NCBI GenBank assembly: GCA_021809565.1
Contig: JAJZKG010000001.1
Span: 1 to 64,000, forward strand
Length of the DNA: 64,000 bases
Direction: 5' to 3'
Source of the DNA: a bacterium
Lineage (GTDB): Bacteria; Patescibacteria; Dojkabacteria; JAKAPS01; JAJZLI01
The notes below the pieces were generated by a model, which was not told the DNA's origin, searched no databases, and saw nothing but the letters and a program-made list of their open reading frames with translations. Below are positions 29,055 to 38,034 of the stretch, one piece after another. Numbering within the stretch: position 1 is the first letter of the stretch; each line of letters begins with the position of its first letter. Both the position numbers and the translations under genes were made by a program.

Positions 29055-29861
29055 CTAAGTTTTAAAAAGTAATAATAAGTATGTTTTTGTAAACTTTATA
29101 TTTCTTGCTATATATATAGGAAATTTCAAAGTATCATAGATTTTTGCTATAAATACAACTTTTTTGCTTCTGTATTTCCTTAAGAACTTATATTTGTTAA
29201 TAAAAGATAGCTTCAAGTTCATGAAATTGTTTGGATTCCCTCTAAGATGTATGGATTCAGCACTTTTTATAAAATAATTTTTGTACCCTGCTCTTTTTAT
29301 CTTTACTCCTAAGTCTAAATCTTCATAATATGATATATATGTAGGATCAAACAGTTTACATTTTAAAATTACAGATTTCCTATATATACATGCTGCAGCA
29401 CAGCAAGCTAAAATTTCCTTATTCTCTCTAGGGACTCTTTTTATATCATTTGCAGAAAATCCAAAATTTAGATATATGCCACAAGAATCAACTTTTGTCT
29501 TTTGTAGATTTCTGTAATAAATACCTTGACAAGATCCAACCATAGGATTCTTATCCATGAATTTTACTATATTCTCTACATATGATAAGGATAAGTAGGC
29601 ATCATGATTCAAAGTCAGAATATATTCTCCTTTGGCCAATTTTATACCTTGGTTATTCGCTTTAGAGAAACCTACATTCTTACTATTTTCAATTAATGTG
29701 AACTTGTAGTTCATTCTTGATAAGATTCTTTTTGTACTATCCTTGGAGTTGTTATCAATAATTATGACTTCTATGTTTTTATAAGTTTGCTTTAAAACTC
29801 TAACTAAAGCCTCTCTTATATATTTTTCGCTGTTGAAAGTTACTAATATTACACTTACCAT
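29055..29861 (-). CDS. Family 2 glycosyltransferase
   Basis: 268 residues. GT-A motifs are VSVILVTFNSEKYI, IIIDNNSKDS, NVGFSKANNQGI and LTLNHDAYLSL at the DxD position, then YYEDLDLGVKIKRAGY. The C-terminus is basic and hydrophobic (ARNIKFTKTYLLLLF), probably membrane-associated. It converges with the ABC ATPase gene across 120 bases. Its start is preceded on minus by TATAAT eight bases before the ATG, another leaderless arrangement. It is related to the GT2 gene at 25051 (shared NVGFSKANNQG). Confidence 0.9.
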   Translation of the reverse strand: MVSVILVTFNSEKYIREALVRVLKQTYKNIEVIIIDNNSKDSTKRILSRMNYKFTLIENSKNVGFSKANNQGIKLAKGEYILTLNHDAYLSLSYVENIVKFMDKNPMVGSCQGIYYRNLQKTKVDSCGIYLNFGFSANDIKRVPRENKEILACCAAACIYRKSVILKCKLFDPTYISYYEDLDLGVKIKRAGYKNYFIKSAESIHLRGNPNNFMNLKLSFINKYKFLRKYRSKKVVFIAKIYDTLKFPIYIARNIKFTKTYLLLLFKT

Positions 29862-29935
29862 ATACTCTTATTATATCAATATTTTATAAAATCTAGTTTC
29901 ATCTTATAGAAATATAGTATATTTGTCCATTCTGG

Positions 29936-29944
29936 TGGTATAAT
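29936..29944 (+). promoter_or_regulatory. Extended -10 promoter with a long leader
   Basis: TGGTATAAT is an extended -10 element. The gene's ATG is at 30005, so the leader is ~55 bases and carries an AAGGAG ribosome-binding site at about 29994-29999. This contrasts with the leaderless starts around it. Confidence 0.6.
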
Positions 29945-30004
29945 AGCGATGTTCTTTCAAAATTGAGGACAGAAGAAAATCGTAAGCTATAAAAAGGAGT
30001 GGAT

Positions 30005-31426
30005 ATGCGCAAGTACGTAGTGTTGGCTTTGTTGGTGTTAGTGTCTTTGGTGGGTGTTTTCACATTGCAGGGAGCAGGTAGTATTAGAGTGAGTTCCAGC
30101 GCTAAGGTGGTAACAAAAAACCTTAGCTACGGTAACAATCAGTGCGTAATGCATACGAAGATAACCCCCAACAATGCTATATGGGGATCAAGTATCAACT
30201 TGCAGGCGGTAGATGGGTGTCACGGTGGGTCATTTTCCTTTTTTGAACGTTCTGGAACCAGTGGTCCCTGGACGCTAATAAGAGGTTGGGGAAGTGGAAG
30301 CTTAGTTTGGAATACAGGTGCTAGTTTAGGTGGGAGAATACAATTTCTTGTCTTTTGGTGGAACAATGCCCCAATTGTACAAGAACTCGTCAACTATACC
30401 ATCAGTCCTTGTAGCCCCCAAACAAAGAGTCCGTCTAGCTTAGGCTATTCGACACTTGTTGCTTCACCATCCAATGCAATCGTGGGGTCTAGTGTTACGC
30501 TTCAAGCTACAAGTTCATGTCCAGACGAAAGGTTTGCCTTCTTTATGAGGACTAGTTCCAGTTCAAGCTGGCATCTAATCCGGAATTGGGGAGGTGGAAG
30601 TTTTAAATGGAACAGCTCTGGTAGTGCAAGTGGCCCGATACAGTTTCTAGCCTGGGTTGGACAAAATAACACCTTGAAAACACAGGTTGAAATAAACTAT
30701 TCCCTGAAAAGTCCTCCTTCGCCACCGCTTACGTCTCGACCTACACCTCGATCTACACCCAGACCTGTATCATCCCAACCTACAACTTCGAGTTGGCATG
30801 TTAGTGGGGTGATATATCATTCTCAGATCTACACTGAAGATTGCGAGACGGCTTCTCTCCAGATGGCATTAAACCACGAGGGGATCTATGACTCGCAGCC
30901 CTATTTGCTTTCTTTTGAGAATGTACAGGAACAAGGACCAGTAATGAATGGGTCAACAATAGTAAAGTGGGGAGATCCCTACACATCTTTTGTTGGCAAT
31001 CCTGATGGGGCACAACTTGCAACTACGCCTACAGGATACGGAACCTACTACAGCAACATAGCAAGAACTGCTCAAGCTGTAGGAGGAAAAGTAATCTGGT
31101 CTGGAACCGGGTTGACTATTTCTCAGATGATATCCTACATAAAAGGGAATCATCCAGTTATAGCCTGGGTGGACGACAACAACAATGGGGTACTGCAGTA
31201 TTCTCCGTTGAGCCACTGGACTGCCTTTGATGGTAGGTCTATAGAGTACCCACGATATGGAAACGAACACAACGTTTTGGTAGTTGGAATCAATACCGTT
31301 GGTACTACAGTGACTTCAGTGTTGATCTATAACCCTCTAGGGTTTGTCGGACCAGAGTGGGTCAGCATTGGAACTTTCGCAAATACTTTCAGCACCTTCG
31401 GGAATATGGCAGTTGTTTTGGGGTAA
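30005..31426 (+). CDS. Secreted C39-like peptidase with two beta-domains
   Basis: 473 residues from the ATG at 30005, chosen because AAGGAG lies 6 bases upstream. A GTG at 29999 is less likely. A signal peptide (YVVLALLVLVSLVGVFTLQG) leads to two related ~85-residue beta-domains (NAIWGSSINLQA and NAIVGSSVTLQA as starts), then a Pro/Thr/Ser linker. The C39-like domain has YTEDCETASLQMAL (Cys280) and GNEHNVLVVGI (His422), then YNPLGFVGPEW. C39-like enzymes are papain-fold peptidases acting outside the cell. Base and codon use are clearly more GC-rich than in neighbouring genes, including the paralogue that follows, so transfer is likely. Confidence 0.8.
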   Translation: MRKYVVLALLVLVSLVGVFTLQGAGSIRVSSSAKVVTKNLSYGNNQCVMHTKITPNNAIWGSSINLQAVDGCHGGSFSFFERSGTSGPWTLIRGWGSGSLVWNTGASLGGRIQFLVFWWNNAPIVQELVNYTISPCSPQTKSPSSLGYSTLVASPSNAIVGSSVTLQATSSCPDERFAFFMRTSSSSSWHLIRNWGGGSFKWNSSGSASGPIQFLAWVGQNNTLKTQVEINYSLKSPPSPPLTSRPTPRSTPRPVSSQPTTSSWHVSGVIYHSQIYTEDCETASLQMALNHEGIYDSQPYLLSFENVQEQGPVMNGSTIVKWGDPYTSFVGNPDGAQLATTPTGYGTYYSNIARTAQAVGGKVIWSGTGLTISQMISYIKGNHPVIAWVDDNNNGVLQYSPLSHWTAFDGRSIEYPRYGNEHNVLVVGINTVGTTVTSVLIYNPLGFVGPEWVSIGTFANTFSTFGNMAVVLG

Positions 31427-31550
31427 CAATTTTGGCTTTACGAGTCCAATCTTTCAGGAGGAAATCTGTCTTCAAAAAAAAGAAAATTAAGCTAACATGG
31501 TTGAAGGCAGTCATGGCAACATGAATTTCTTTTCAGGTTAGCTGAAAAAA

Positions 31551-31667
31551 AAGAGAGAGGGAGGAGCGTTCTTTGGAGTTTGAGACCTAGGTCTTTTAAG
31601 GCTTATGCCTTTGGATCAAGATCCTTTGGATTTATATCCAACTCCTAGAACGCCCCCTCTCTCCTCA
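31551..31667 (+). other. Multi-hairpin structured element between the C39-like genes
   Basis: An outer stem pairs about 31553-31579 with 31641-31663 (GAGAGAGGG with CCCTCTCTC, GCGTTCT with AGAACGC, GGAGT with ACTCC). Four consecutive small hairpins or palindromes lie inside: AGACCTAGGTCT (31583-31594), AAGGCTTATGCCTT (31598-31611), GGATCAAGATCC (31613-31624) and TTGGATTTATATCCAA (31626-31641). The last shares its edge bases with the outer stem. No T-run follows. Upstream, AGCTAAC (31490-31496) and GTTAGCT (31537-31543) form another possible stem. It could be a noncoding RNA, a complex terminator or a nested repeat insertion. Confidence 0.6.
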
Positions 31668-31805
31668 CGACCTTAGATTATCATTGAAAATTATCCTAAA
31701 CCTCTGTTTGTGTATTTGTTTTATTGTAAATAGTGATATAATTTTCATAATAGATATTATTAAACATTGTACTTTTATACAATTATATATAATATAGGTT
31801 ATATT

Positions 31806-32798
31806 ATGGAAGTAGATTCTGCAACATTAGAAGAGGTTGAAGAGAACGTTGAATCTCAAGAAATTGATAAGAGTTCTACGTCATATAAAAGCAAAAAGTA
31901 TCACACTCCTAAAAAAACTCATGGAAGATTATCAGTTCTTGGAGTAGCAGCAATAGCTGCAGTAACATTTGTTGGAGCTTCTGAAATACCACAAAAACCA
32001 GGTTATGTTAGTGAATCGACAAGTATCAATACTCCTGTGCAAAATGGACATAAAAAGCTTAATATAGGTGAAAAGGTTGTTGTACATCCAGTATCATCGG
32101 GTAGTGAATCAGTTCCATCTCATAAAACAATACAAAGTGAAGTAATTCCACAAGAAGGGTTGTTTGTAAGGGATGTTCCTTATTACTCACAAATCTATAC
32201 AGAAGATTGTGAAACTGCATCTTTACAAATGGCTCTAGCTCAAATTGGGATAAATCTGTCACAACAGGATTTACTTACTAAGGAAAATGTACAGAAGCAA
32301 CCCCCTGTAATGAATGGATCAACAATTGTAGAGTGGGGAGATCCATATACTTCATTTGTTGGAAACCCTAATGGGGATCAATTATCATATCCCCCAACGG
32401 GATATGGAACATACTATTCTAATATAGCAAAAGTTGCAGAAACTGTGGGAGCTAATGTCCTTTGGGCTGGTACCGGACTAACACAAGCTGAAGTATATCA
32501 ATATATTAAAGACAATCATCCAATTATTGTATGGTTAGACGATAATAATTCTGGAATACTAGAGCGTTCTTCACTAAACTACTGGACTGCCTTTGATGGT
32601 AAAAAAATTGGATACCCAGCTTCTGGGAATGAACACAATGTCCTTATAACTGGTATTCGTAGATCTGGCAACAATATTGAAGTATTAATAAATGATCCTT
32701 TGAAATTTATTGGACCAGAATGGGTTTCCTTTAATAGTCTTTGGAATTCTATGAGTACTTTCAACTATATGGGAGTTGTTCTGAGTGGCAAGAGTTAA
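31806..32798 (+). CDS. Membrane-anchored C39-like peptidase, paralogue
   Basis: 330 residues from the ATG at 31806. An acidic, cytosolic N-terminus (~50 residues) precedes a membrane segment (LSVLGVAAIAAVTFVGA) and a ~200-residue C39-like domain almost collinear with that of the upstream gene: YTEDCETASLQMAL (Cys135), NGSTIVEWGDPYTSFVGNP, PTGYGTYYSNIA, GNEHNVLITGI (His277), NDPLKFIGPEW. It lacks the two beta-domains. Unlike its neighbour it has the AT-rich codon use of the rest of the window. The pair may have diverged domain architecture by recombination. Confidence 0.8.
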   Translation: MEVDSATLEEVEENVESQEIDKSSTSYKSKKYHTPKKTHGRLSVLGVAAIAAVTFVGASEIPQKPGYVSESTSINTPVQNGHKKLNIGEKVVVHPVSSGSESVPSHKTIQSEVIPQEGLFVRDVPYYSQIYTEDCETASLQMALAQIGINLSQQDLLTKENVQKQPPVMNGSTIVEWGDPYTSFVGNPNGDQLSYPPTGYGTYYSNIAKVAETVGANVLWAGTGLTQAEVYQYIKDNHPIIVWLDDNNSGILERSSLNYWTAFDGKKIGYPASGNEHNVLITGIRRSGNNIEVLINDPLKFIGPEWVSFNSLWNSMSTFNYMGVVLSGKS

Positions 32799-33436
32799 TT
32801 AGTATTTATAGTATCACTAAACCATTGATCATCGGGGATTCTTTTTCTATGTTCTGAATTTTTTAATAAAGTATAAACAAATATCCCTCCAGTTTTAGCA
32901 TGTTTATAATTATATCCAAAATGCCAATCTAGAAAATTTAAGGATTCAAATGTTGTAGGATAAGAATCTTTTGCCCTTGCCCAGAGATCTTCTATGCCAT
33001 CACTTATAATATTGGATGCAATGTAGCGTTGGATATCAACAAATAATTGGGACTGTCTTACATTAGATCTGTCAAAATCTGATAATCTAGGTAGTCTACA
33101 TTGAGACTGGGATACCAATGTTGCAAGTTCTCCGTACGTAAGACCCGCTCCTATTATAAATGCATCAACATTACCAGGGTGTTGTTGTTTATACTCAATT
33201 CTTCTTAAAGTCGGTCTTCCATTTAGTGGCCTGCAATCTAACCAATCACTAATATCACTATCTCCTATGATTGCACCTATTAATCTGGATAGATGTGGGT
33301 CATTTTCTCTTATTTCTTGTAATCCAAAAATAGGTAATGATGTGTCCGCATATGGAGTAATTTCACTTATGGGAGGAACCATAAAAGGTTTATTGTTTTT
33401 TTGGGGAGGCTCAAAGAATAATTCAAGATTCGACAT
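32795..33436 (-). CDS. Member 1 of an unrecognised three-copy family
   Basis: 213 residues, cytosolic, no known motif. It aligns by eye with the products of 40633-41256 and 41667-42509: an early D-P-H-L-S-R-L-I segment, a central GAGLTYGEL, then SQLFVDIQRYIAS and a late YPTTFESLNFLDWHFGY. Position by position these match Q-P-H-L-V-K-I-L, GAFGIYSEI, SDLLVDIRRSI and YPKDLEYMKIRYG in member 2. It overlaps the preceding convergent gene's stop by 4 bases. The family is not known to me. It may be lineage-specific. Confidence 0.6.
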   Translation of the reverse strand: MSNLELFFEPPQKNNKPFMVPPISEITPYADTSLPIFGLQEIRENDPHLSRLIGAIIGDSDISDWLDCRPLNGRPTLRRIEYKQQHPGNVDAFIIGAGLTYGELATLVSQSQCRLPRLSDFDRSNVRQSQLFVDIQRYIASNIISDGIEDLWARAKDSYPTTFESLNFLDWHFGYNYKHAKTGGIFVYTLLKNSEHRKRIPDDQWFSDTINTN

Positions 33437-33492
33437 ATATAATTATATTTAAACCTATGATTATTGTCAATAATTGTTTTATCTATGATATT

Positions 33493-35685
33493 TTAAAAAA
33501 GGGATTGCGGAGTTGCTGTACCATATATACTACCATAAAATTGAGAATTACCGAATGTATATACAGCACCATTATTAGTTAGAATATAGTAACCGTTATT
33601 ATTAGAGTTTATTACAAATCCCACAGGTATATCTGATGGCTGGTTAGGGATATTGTACATAGATCCATAAAACTGAGCATTCCCAAATGTATATACAGCA
33701 CCATCTTTGGTTATAAGATAATAACCTGAACCTGAAGGGGTCAGGGCAAATGTAACTGTAGTTTTAACTGGTGCATTTGGTATATTAAATACAGATCCTT
33801 GAAACTGTGCATTACCAAATGTATATACAGCACCATTTGAAGTTACAATATAGTAACCCCCTCCATTTGGTGTTAGAGCAAATGAGACAGGCGTTCTATC
33901 TGGCAGGGCAGATTGGGGAATATTGTATAGTGATCCATAAAACTGTGCATCGCCAAATGTATACACTCCACCATCAGTTGTCAGGACGTAATAACCCTTA
34001 CCAGTTTGGGTAGGGACAATAGCTACGGGAGTTTTAACTGGAGCATTCGGTATATTAAATACAGAACCATAAAATCCTGCATCTCCAAATGTATATATCC
34101 CTCCATCCTGGGTTAGTATATAGTAACCTTTTTTATCTGGTGTTGTTGCTGCCATCACTGGAGTACGGTTAGGTATAGTTCCTGTGATTGTTGTTAAATC
34201 ACCATAATATGATCCAGCTCCAAATGTATATACCTTTCCATTTTGCCCGAGTATATTGTATTCTTCTCCAGAATTTTGAATTTGCAACATTGCATTTATA
34301 TTCAATAATCCATAACCGTATGTATTATTTATTCCTCCACCAAGTCTTGTAGATGATTCTTTAAAAAGTAAGTTTATACTCTGTGGATTCTGCACTCCAT
34401 ATTTTGCATCATACAAAGCTATCGCGGCAACAGCTTGAGGTGCAGAAAAAGATGTACCTGCTAAATATTCATTTGAGAATGAGGTATAGGATGTTACATT
34501 ATTAGTATCATAGCCAGTATATGTTTGTTGATATACTAAAGGCGTGTTATATCCTACTGGTGCTACTAAAGTCTGACAATTACCCAAAGATGAACATCCA
34601 TAATTTGAATATGAAGTTAATGAATTCTGTGAGTTAGAAGCCCCTACTGCTACTACTCCTGGATATCCAGCTGGATATGCCAAGGATGAGGATGATTCAT
34701 TACCAGAAGATGCAACTACAGTAATACCATTATTAATTGCATCCTCTATTTCTGTTTCTTCAGCAGAGGATGGAGTCATTGACTCTATAGATAGGTTGAT
34801 CACATTTGCATGATGGGCTATTGCCCATTGTATCCCCATTATTTCTGCAGATATAGGAACTCCCTGGGAGTTTCCAATCTTTACTGGCATGATGGTGGAG
34901 TTGAAAGCAATTCCTGCAGTTCCATATTGTGTTGACCCAGATGCATCATTGTTAGTTCCTGATGCAATAACTCCTGTGACATATGTCCCATGCCCTACAC
35001 TATCATATGGATGATATTCGTTAATAGTTTGATTATTGTATACAGCTAAAGCATTATAAGGATCTACTATATTTAGCCCTGATAGTGATGGAGCTTGTCC
35101 ATACACTGTCCCTGTTAATGGGTTTGTATAGTTTGTATATGCAACTCCACTATCAAGTACCGCAACTATGATATTTGAAGATCCTCCCAAAGATTGGGTG
35201 AATCCTGAATTGGATACTACAGGAGCATTAATCATAAAAAGATTCTTTTGATTATTTATATCTACATTGTTTGGAAGCGAAGAAAAAGATCTTATATAGT
35301 TAGGGGTTACAGATTTAATATTGGCTGTTTCCTCTAATCCAGTTAGAAAATTCTTATAACTCTCATTCTGGGGTCTTTTTACTATTGCGATAGAATTATT
35401 TATATTTGACACTGAAGGTCCATGGAGTTTCGCTGATATAGATCCACCAGCCCCATTCTTATATACAACAATAGCTTCGTTACTATTATAGTGTTGGTTA
35501 TGGATAAGAGAGTATACCCTAGACTGAACAGATTGGTTTTGTGATGGTAGCCCCGATGCATATGTATTTGCTCCAATGACAAGAGGTGCTATAAATAGAG
35601 AAACTACGCCAAAAGATAGGGATACTATTTTTACAATTGTTGCCTTATTTCTTAATCTGGGCATAATTCCACTATTGTACAACAT
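33493..35685 (-). CDS. Secreted subtilisin-like protease with YTFG repeats
   Basis: 730 residues from 35685. A start at 35664 (MPRLRNK) gives a cleaner signal peptide and avoids a 14-base overlap. The S8 triad is complete: Asp in VAVLDSGVAY, His in SVGHGTYVTG, Ser in LAGTSFSAPQ, plus the oxyanion Asn in SSGNESS. The last ~250 residues contain six repeats of about 40 residues (GGVYTFGDAQFYGS, NIPNAPVKTPV, GYYVLTTDGG), a beta-propeller-like module known from Actinobacteria-type surface proteins. The same module ends the next gene. It is probably a surface or secreted protease that binds glycan or protein through the repeats. Confidence 0.92.
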   Translation of the reverse strand: MLYNSGIMPRLRNKATIVKIVSLSFGVVSLFIAPLVIGANTYASGLPSQNQSVQSRVYSLIHNQHYNSNEAIVVYKNGAGGSISAKLHGPSVSNINNSIAIVKRPQNESYKNFLTGLEETANIKSVTPNYIRSFSSLPNNVDINNQKNLFMINAPVVSNSGFTQSLGGSSNIIVAVLDSGVAYTNYTNPLTGTVYGQAPSLSGLNIVDPYNALAVYNNQTINEYHPYDSVGHGTYVTGVIASGTNNDASGSTQYGTAGIAFNSTIMPVKIGNSQGVPISAEIMGIQWAIAHHANVINLSIESMTPSSAEETEIEDAINNGITVVASSGNESSSSLAYPAGYPGVVAVGASNSQNSLTSYSNYGCSSLGNCQTLVAPVGYNTPLVYQQTYTGYDTNNVTSYTSFSNEYLAGTSFSAPQAVAAIALYDAKYGVQNPQSINLLFKESSTRLGGGINNTYGYGLLNINAMLQIQNSGEEYNILGQNGKVYTFGAGSYYGDLTTITGTIPNRTPVMAATTPDKKGYYILTQDGGIYTFGDAGFYGSVFNIPNAPVKTPVAIVPTQTGKGYYVLTTDGGVYTFGDAQFYGSLYNIPQSALPDRTPVSFALTPNGGGYYIVTSNGAVYTFGNAQFQGSVFNIPNAPVKTTVTFALTPSGSGYYLITKDGAVYTFGNAQFYGSMYNIPNQPSDIPVGFVINSNNNGYYILTNNGAVYTFGNSQFYGSIYGTATPQSLF

Positions 35686-37795
35686 TAATGTTTGAAGTGG
35701 AACTGAAATTACCTATTCCTGTTCCATCATAAGTGGCATTTCCAAATGTATATACTCCTCCATCTGCAGTTAGAATATAGTATCCTTGATTTTGAGGAGT
35801 TACACCAAAAGCCTTAGGAGTTTTTGAAGGTACATTAGGTATGTTGAACATGGATCCCTCGAATACTGCATCTCCAAATGTATATACACCTCCATCGGCA
35901 GTTATAAGGTAGTATCCATTGCCTGATGGAGTTAATGCAAAAGTGACAGTAGTTTTTACTGGAGCATTAGGTATATTAAATACAGATCCATGAAACTGAG
36001 CATTACCAAATGTATATACGGCACCATTTGAAGTTACAATATAGTAACCCCCTCCATTTGGCGTTAGAGCAAAAGCAACCGGTGTTCTGTCTGGTACTGC
36101 AGATGCAGGAATATTGTATAGTGATCCTTGAAATACTGCATCTCCAAATGTATAAACCCCTCCATCAGCAGTCAAAACATAATAACCATTACCAGATGGT
36201 GTTGTTACAATTGAAACTGGAGTCTTTACTGGAGCATTTGGTATATTAAATACAGATCCATAAAATTTTGCATTACCAAATGTATATATTCCTCCATCCT
36301 GTGTTAAGATATAGTAGCCAAGATCGGATGCTGTTGTTGCAATATTCACAGCATTATTATTTGGGGCTCCATTTACATATGACATATCACCATAGTAATT
36401 AGCATTACCAAATGTTAGAACTCTTCCATGTCCTGATAGAAGATAATATGCTGAAGCTGTGGATGAAAAAACAGTATTTGATATAAAGAACTGATTTAAT
36501 GGATTCCACAGTGCCAAAGATGGTTCTTGATAACCTAAAGTCCATAAACTTACTCCACGGAGATTATTGTCTAGTACTTGCTGATAAGTTAGTGATAAAG
36601 ATTCTGGATTCTCATAAAACCCTTCTCTCATTTGATCTGTGGAAGCACAATTTGGAGGAGTATTATTTGATGGGTAACAATATCCATACCACGGAGTAGA
36701 GGATATTGAATCCCAATGTTTTGTACTAGCATTTTTGTATTTATCATTAGTTTGACCATAAGGCTCTTCTATTCCTGTTCCTGCTATTGCATTAGCATAA
36801 AGATTAAATGATGTAGTTGCAGTATCATTTCCATAATATGGTACTCCAAAAATTATCTTATTAGCTGGGGCTACAGATGCATAATCTTTCATCGCTTGTT
36901 TTACATCATACCAAAAAGGTCCATTCCCATTATTATAACCAGTCAAAGGTGCATTAGGGTAAGCTTGGGCTGAAGATGAAGTGTAGAAATCATAAGCCAT
37001 AACATTTAGTGCATCTGCTGCTCCAGCAAGTGCAGGGATATTATATAATGATCCAGTCCAATGTGCTGCCGATGCAAAGGTATCTACACTTATAAATGAT
37101 CCAGGTATCTGAGAATGCATCTGACTAGTCATGTTAGATACAAAAGTTGTGAAATTATTTATTGTTGTTTGATTAGGGTTACCATCGGTAGTTGGGTTGT
37201 ATTCAAAGTCTATATTAACTCCTTGAAGATTAAATGATTTTACTTCTTGTATAGTATTAGCAATAAGATTTTGTGCTACGGATGGTGTGTTTACAACACT
37301 TTGTATGTCTGATAGATTAAAAATCTTAATTGTTAATACTACTCTTACGTTATTCTGGTGAGCTAGATTTACCATATCTACAAATTGTGTTGAGTTCAAT
37401 CCTTGATATCCAGGATCGTTAGGTGCATTTGTTCCAAAATTTCCACTAGAGTTTGATGTTATTCCAAAATATGCGATTGTTGTTAGATTGTTATACTGAT
37501 ATGACTGATATGCGTTACTTGATAAATCCCAATAAGGAGCAAATCCCATAACTTCTTTCTCCTGCCCAGATGGTCCATAAGCTGACAAGGATCTAGATCC
37601 AAATTTTGAGGGCATAGGATTCGGTTTTTTTGTTGCAGGAGTAAAATTGTAGGTCTTATTCTTATACTCGTTATTCAAAAGTATATTGCCAATTTGTGAA
37701 TTCAAAGGTGGCGTAGAGGATGCATATATAGATCCAGCAAACAAAAATAAAGAAAAAAAGACTGATACAAATAAGGCAAACTTAGTTACTCTCAT
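35672..37795 (-). CDS. Secreted GH18-like protein with YTFG repeats
   Basis: 707 residues from the ATG at 37795. The codon at 37813 would add six. Signal peptide FALFVSVFFSLFLFAGSIYAS. Residues ~80-430 form a GH18 barrel: EVMGFAPYWD, TTIAYFGI, QGVNIDFEYN with Asp196 and catalytic Glu198, ALNVMAYDFY and GVSLWTLGY. The usual DGxDxDxE reads QGVNIDFE, so the first two Asp are replaced but the acid is kept. Six YTFG repeats follow. A Gly-Ser-Arg-Ser at 66-69 is encoded by GGATCTAGATCC (37589-37600). The substrate may be chitin-like or peptidoglycan glycan. It lies just upstream of the subtilase and is likely cotranscribed. Confidence 0.88.
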   Translation of the reverse strand: MRVTKFALFVSVFFSLFLFAGSIYASSTPPLNSQIGNILLNNEYKNKTYNFTPATKKPNPMPSKFGSRSLSAYGPSGQEKEVMGFAPYWDLSSNAYQSYQYNNLTTIAYFGITSNSSGNFGTNAPNDPGYQGLNSTQFVDMVNLAHQNNVRVVLTIKIFNLSDIQSVVNTPSVAQNLIANTIQEVKSFNLQGVNIDFEYNPTTDGNPNQTTINNFTTFVSNMTSQMHSQIPGSFISVDTFASAAHWTGSLYNIPALAGAADALNVMAYDFYTSSSAQAYPNAPLTGYNNGNGPFWYDVKQAMKDYASVAPANKIIFGVPYYGNDTATTSFNLYANAIAGTGIEEPYGQTNDKYKNASTKHWDSISSTPWYGYCYPSNNTPPNCASTDQMREGFYENPESLSLTYQQVLDNNLRGVSLWTLGYQEPSLALWNPLNQFFISNTVFSSTASAYYLLSGHGRVLTFGNANYYGDMSYVNGAPNNNAVNIATTASDLGYYILTQDGGIYTFGNAKFYGSVFNIPNAPVKTPVSIVTTPSGNGYYVLTADGGVYTFGDAVFQGSLYNIPASAVPDRTPVAFALTPNGGGYYIVTSNGAVYTFGNAQFHGSVFNIPNAPVKTTVTFALTPSGNGYYLITADGGVYTFGDAVFEGSMFNIPNVPSKTPKAFGVTPQNQGYYILTADGGVYTFGNATYDGTGIGNFSSTSNINVVQ

Positions 37796-37944
37796 GGTAT
37801 TTAAAACTACCAAATATATATATGCTTGTCAATTTTAAATAAACTCAAGAAGAAGGAAAAGCTTAAGTCTGATGTTTATATGTGGTTAAAAGATATTTAA
37901 TGTCTGTAATTTATCTAATATCAGATTTTATCTGGATAATATTC

Positions 37945-37962
37945 CTAGGAATGCATTCCTAG
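37945..37962. repeat. 18-bp perfect palindrome upstream of the AAA_14 gene
   Basis: CTAGGAATGCATTCCTAG equals its reverse complement. It lies between the divergent GH18 and ATPase genes, 10-30 bases before two operator-like repeats. It could bind a dimeric regulator. Confidence 0.65.
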
Positions 37963-37971
37963 AGACGTACC

Positions 37972-38025
37972 AATAGGGTTGCAACCTTTAAACATTTATA
38001 ATATAATAGGGTTATAACCTTTAAA
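37972..38025 (+). promoter_or_regulatory. Promoter with two palindromic operator-like repeats
   Basis: Two 21-base direct copies lie at 37972-37992 and 38005-38025 (period 33, two differences). Each contains an inner palindrome, GGTTGCAACC in the first and GGTTATAACC in the second. TTGCAA in the first serves as a -35 (37979-37984), and TATAAT at 38002-38007 is the -10 with a 17-base spacer. The second copy covers the expected start site. Repressor binding to both would block transcription. Confidence 0.7.
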
Positions 38026-38034
38026 TTAAAACAT

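Noticed and set aside
33493..37795. Repeat-rich region as a possible CRISPR or tandem DNA array
   Set aside because: The periodicity (~120 bases) is in-frame protein repeats, not short direct repeats with unique spacers. No CRISPR array or cas gene was seen in the window.
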